Program-made: the position numbers and the translations under genes | Notes under the pieces: model-generated | What the model was told of the DNA's origin: nothing | The model's input: only the letters and a program-made list of their open reading frames with translations | Databases searched by the model: none | Shown: positions 62,767-64,000 of the stretch, one piece after another | Numbering within the stretch: the stretch's first letter is position 1 | How the letters are laid out: each line of letters starts with the position of its first letter | Assembly: GCA_031267575.1 (NCBI GenBank) | Contig: JAIRYN010000049.1 | Location: forward strand, 1-64,000 | Source: Synergistaceae bacterium | GTDB lineage: Bacteria; Synergistota; Synergistia; Synergistales; Aminobacteriaceae | Direction of reading: 5' to 3' | DNA: 64,000 nt

Positions 62767-64000
62767 TCAAGAATTTCTATAATAATTGATGAGGCAGCCG
62801 TCTATCAGGATTTGGCGTTCAACGTCTGTCAAATTCCCGATCGTCAAATGGATTCTCACGATTTTTTCCCCGATGACGTAGGCCTTTATATCATCGGATT
62901 TTTCCGTCAACGCTTTTTTTATTCCGGGGAAAATGAGATAGTCGCCTAGCTTGAAACGCGTTGCGTCTTCGGTCAAGAAGGGGATAATACCCCAATTGAT
63001 CAGGTTGGAGCGGTAACGTTTAGTCGCGTATTCCTTGGCTAGGTTGGCGGACGCGCCCAAAACTCTTTGGCACGAGGCAGCCTGCTCCCGTGCGGACCCG
63101 TCTCCGGGTTTGTTGGCGTATATCGCGCTGCCGATACTCATACGCTTTGGGTCCACGCCTTGGCAGCCCGGTATCGCCATGATTTTTCGGCAAATTTCGA
63201 TGAACTCGGCCGAATTTGCTCCTTTGTCCCTTGTCTCTTCCATTGCGCGCGCGTTTTTCGCTCTCTCCACGTAACCGGCGTCTTTGCGGCTCAAGGTGAA
63301 CTCGGCCAGGCGCAGAGGGTTCGAGCGATAAGATGAAGTCTCCCCGGAGGGAATTAACTCGTCCGTCGTCGTTACAGGATCCGTGATGTAAGACGCGATT
63401 TTGACCAGCAGATCATCGGCCAGCGAGGAGATTTTCGGCCAGTCTTTGATGTTGGGGCCGAACACCAGAGGAGAGTCGGGCAGGGGTTTCCCTGTTCCGT
63501 CATACACGCGTTTCATGTAAACGTTTCGGTCGAAAAAGAAGGAATGTCTTCCGTAACGGGTTTCCAGTTCGTCCGCCGCGGTCAGCCGTCCGCCGTTCAT
63601 GGCGGTGGCGGCGATCGAGCGCGCGTCCATCAAGGCCACAGAGGCAATTTGCCCCTCTCCGGGCTTGGAACCCTCGCGATTCGGGAAATTGCGAGTCGTG
63701 TGGCGAATGGAAAACTCCCCGTTCGCCGGGGTATCTCCAGCGCCGAAACAGGGACCGCAAAAAGCCGAACGCACGATGACGCCAGCGCTCATGAGCTTCG
63801 CTATGGCACCGTTTCGGCTCAACTCCACATACGATGGCTGGCTATCGGGGTATAAGCTCATGGAAAAAGCGCCGTTGCCGATGGACGCGTCGCCCAGGGT
63901 GTCGACCACAGCCATGACGTTTTCGTAAATACCTCCGGAACATCCCGCCACAATGGCCTGATCGACGAAAATACCGCCGTTTTTGAACTTGCCTCGCAAC
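62767..64000 (-). CDS. Aconitase-family hydratase, C-terminal part (cut by window edge)
   Basis: At least 410 residues of a 4Fe-4S hydratase. 'FCGPCFGAGDTPANGEFSIR' followed by 'HTTRNFPNREGSKPGEGQIA' is the conserved aconitase segment after the cluster Cys region, and 'DARSIAATAMNGGRLTAADE' continues it. The second half ('KRYRSNLINWGIIPFLTEDA', 'FKLGDYLIFPGIKKAL') is the swivel domain that binds substrate. Composition matches the clostridial-type hydratase group annotated as aconitate hydratase. The N-terminal part lies beyond 64000, so substrate choice (aconitate or a homologue) is not decided. Confidence 0.85.
   Translation of the reverse strand, partial: LRGKFKNGGIFVDQAIVAGCSGGIYENVMAVVDTLGDASIGNGAFSMSLYPDSQPSYVELSRNGAIAKLMSAGVIVRSAFCGPCFGAGDTPANGEFSIRHTTRNFPNREGSKPGEGQIASVALMDARSIAATAMNGGRLTAADELETRYGRHSFFFDRNVYMKRVYDGTGKPLPDSPLVFGPNIKDWPKISSLADDLLVKIASYITDPVTTTDELIPSGETSSYRSNPLRLAEFTLSRKDAGYVERAKNARAMEETRDKGANSAEFIEICRKIMAIPGCQGVDPKRMSIGSAIYANKPGDGSAREQAASCQRVLGASANLAKEYATKRYRSNLINWGIIPFLTEDATRFKLGDYLIFPGIKKALTEKSDDIKAYVIGEKIVRIHLTIGNLTDVERQILIDGCLINYYRNS

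Overview
The window looks like chromosomal DNA of a member of the Synergistota. The best single marker is the protein at 13579-15171, which ends in a Synergist-CTERM-like tail (GGGC, a hydrophobic helix, then basic residues). The rest fits an anaerobic, amino-acid or organic-acid fermenting lifestyle: Rrf2/NifS/NifU, bacteriohemerythrin, acyl-CoA dehydrogenase with Etf, CoA-transferase, a decarboxylase-type carboxyltransferase and a clostridial-type aconitase. No rRNA, tRNA, prophage or CRISPR array was recognised.

Layout. (1) 1-13308, mostly minus strand: a surface-polysaccharide locus. It holds a TupA-like ATP-grasp gene (cut by the window edge), a GT4, a GT61, a GT8, three or four SAM-methyltransferase-like proteins, a large COG5610 HAD protein, the ABC exporter pair Wzt/Wzm and a winged-helix regulator. 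Alanine racemase and an IS200/IS605 scar interrupt it at 0.7-2.1 kb. (2) 13.5-30.7 kb: the CTERM protein, LigA, a DUF4418/ABC efflux-type operon, the Rrf2-NifS-NifU-Tag operon, TraX, a lone PEP/pyruvate-binding-domain protein, one unknown gene and ClpB. (3) 30.8-36.7 kb, plus strand: a compact operon with a DegT aminotransferase, a PglC-like initiating sugar transferase, a FabH-like ketosynthase, two acyl carrier proteins, an SDR reductase and a NeuD/PglD-like acyltransferase, then a HAD-IIA phosphatase. I read the operon as making a 4-amino sugar carrying a purpose-built acyl group. (4) 36.7-48.2 kb: IS scars, an isochorismatase-like hydrolase, ProB-ProA, a long secreted ankyrin protein, a small DNA-binding protein, hemerythrin, TypA and HisS. 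(5) 48.3-58.1 kb: an HxlR regulator divergent from an acyl-CoA operon (acyl-CoA dehydrogenase, EtfBA, crotonase, CoA-transferase), followed by a GntP-type permease with a frameshifted end and an MmdA-like carboxyltransferase. (6) 58.1-64 kb: an Rpn-family nuclease with a truncated duplicate, a tryptophan T-box leader, trpE-trpG and a partial aconitase.

Three signals go beyond the gene list. First, short perfect or near-perfect tandem duplications (9-30 bp, 2-11 copies) sit at an unusually large share of gene junctions, often across the stop codon, and also inside reading frames, where units are multiples of 3. Second, a conserved leader-like sequence of up to about 60 bp recurs upstream of three unrelated genes (2.1, 35.8 and 54.9 kb). 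Third, IS200/IS605 (TnpB) remnants occur at four or more places; one supplies the last codons and the stop of alr, and another appears to have seeded a 10-bp repeat array. All family assignments are from reading motifs by eye; no database search was run.
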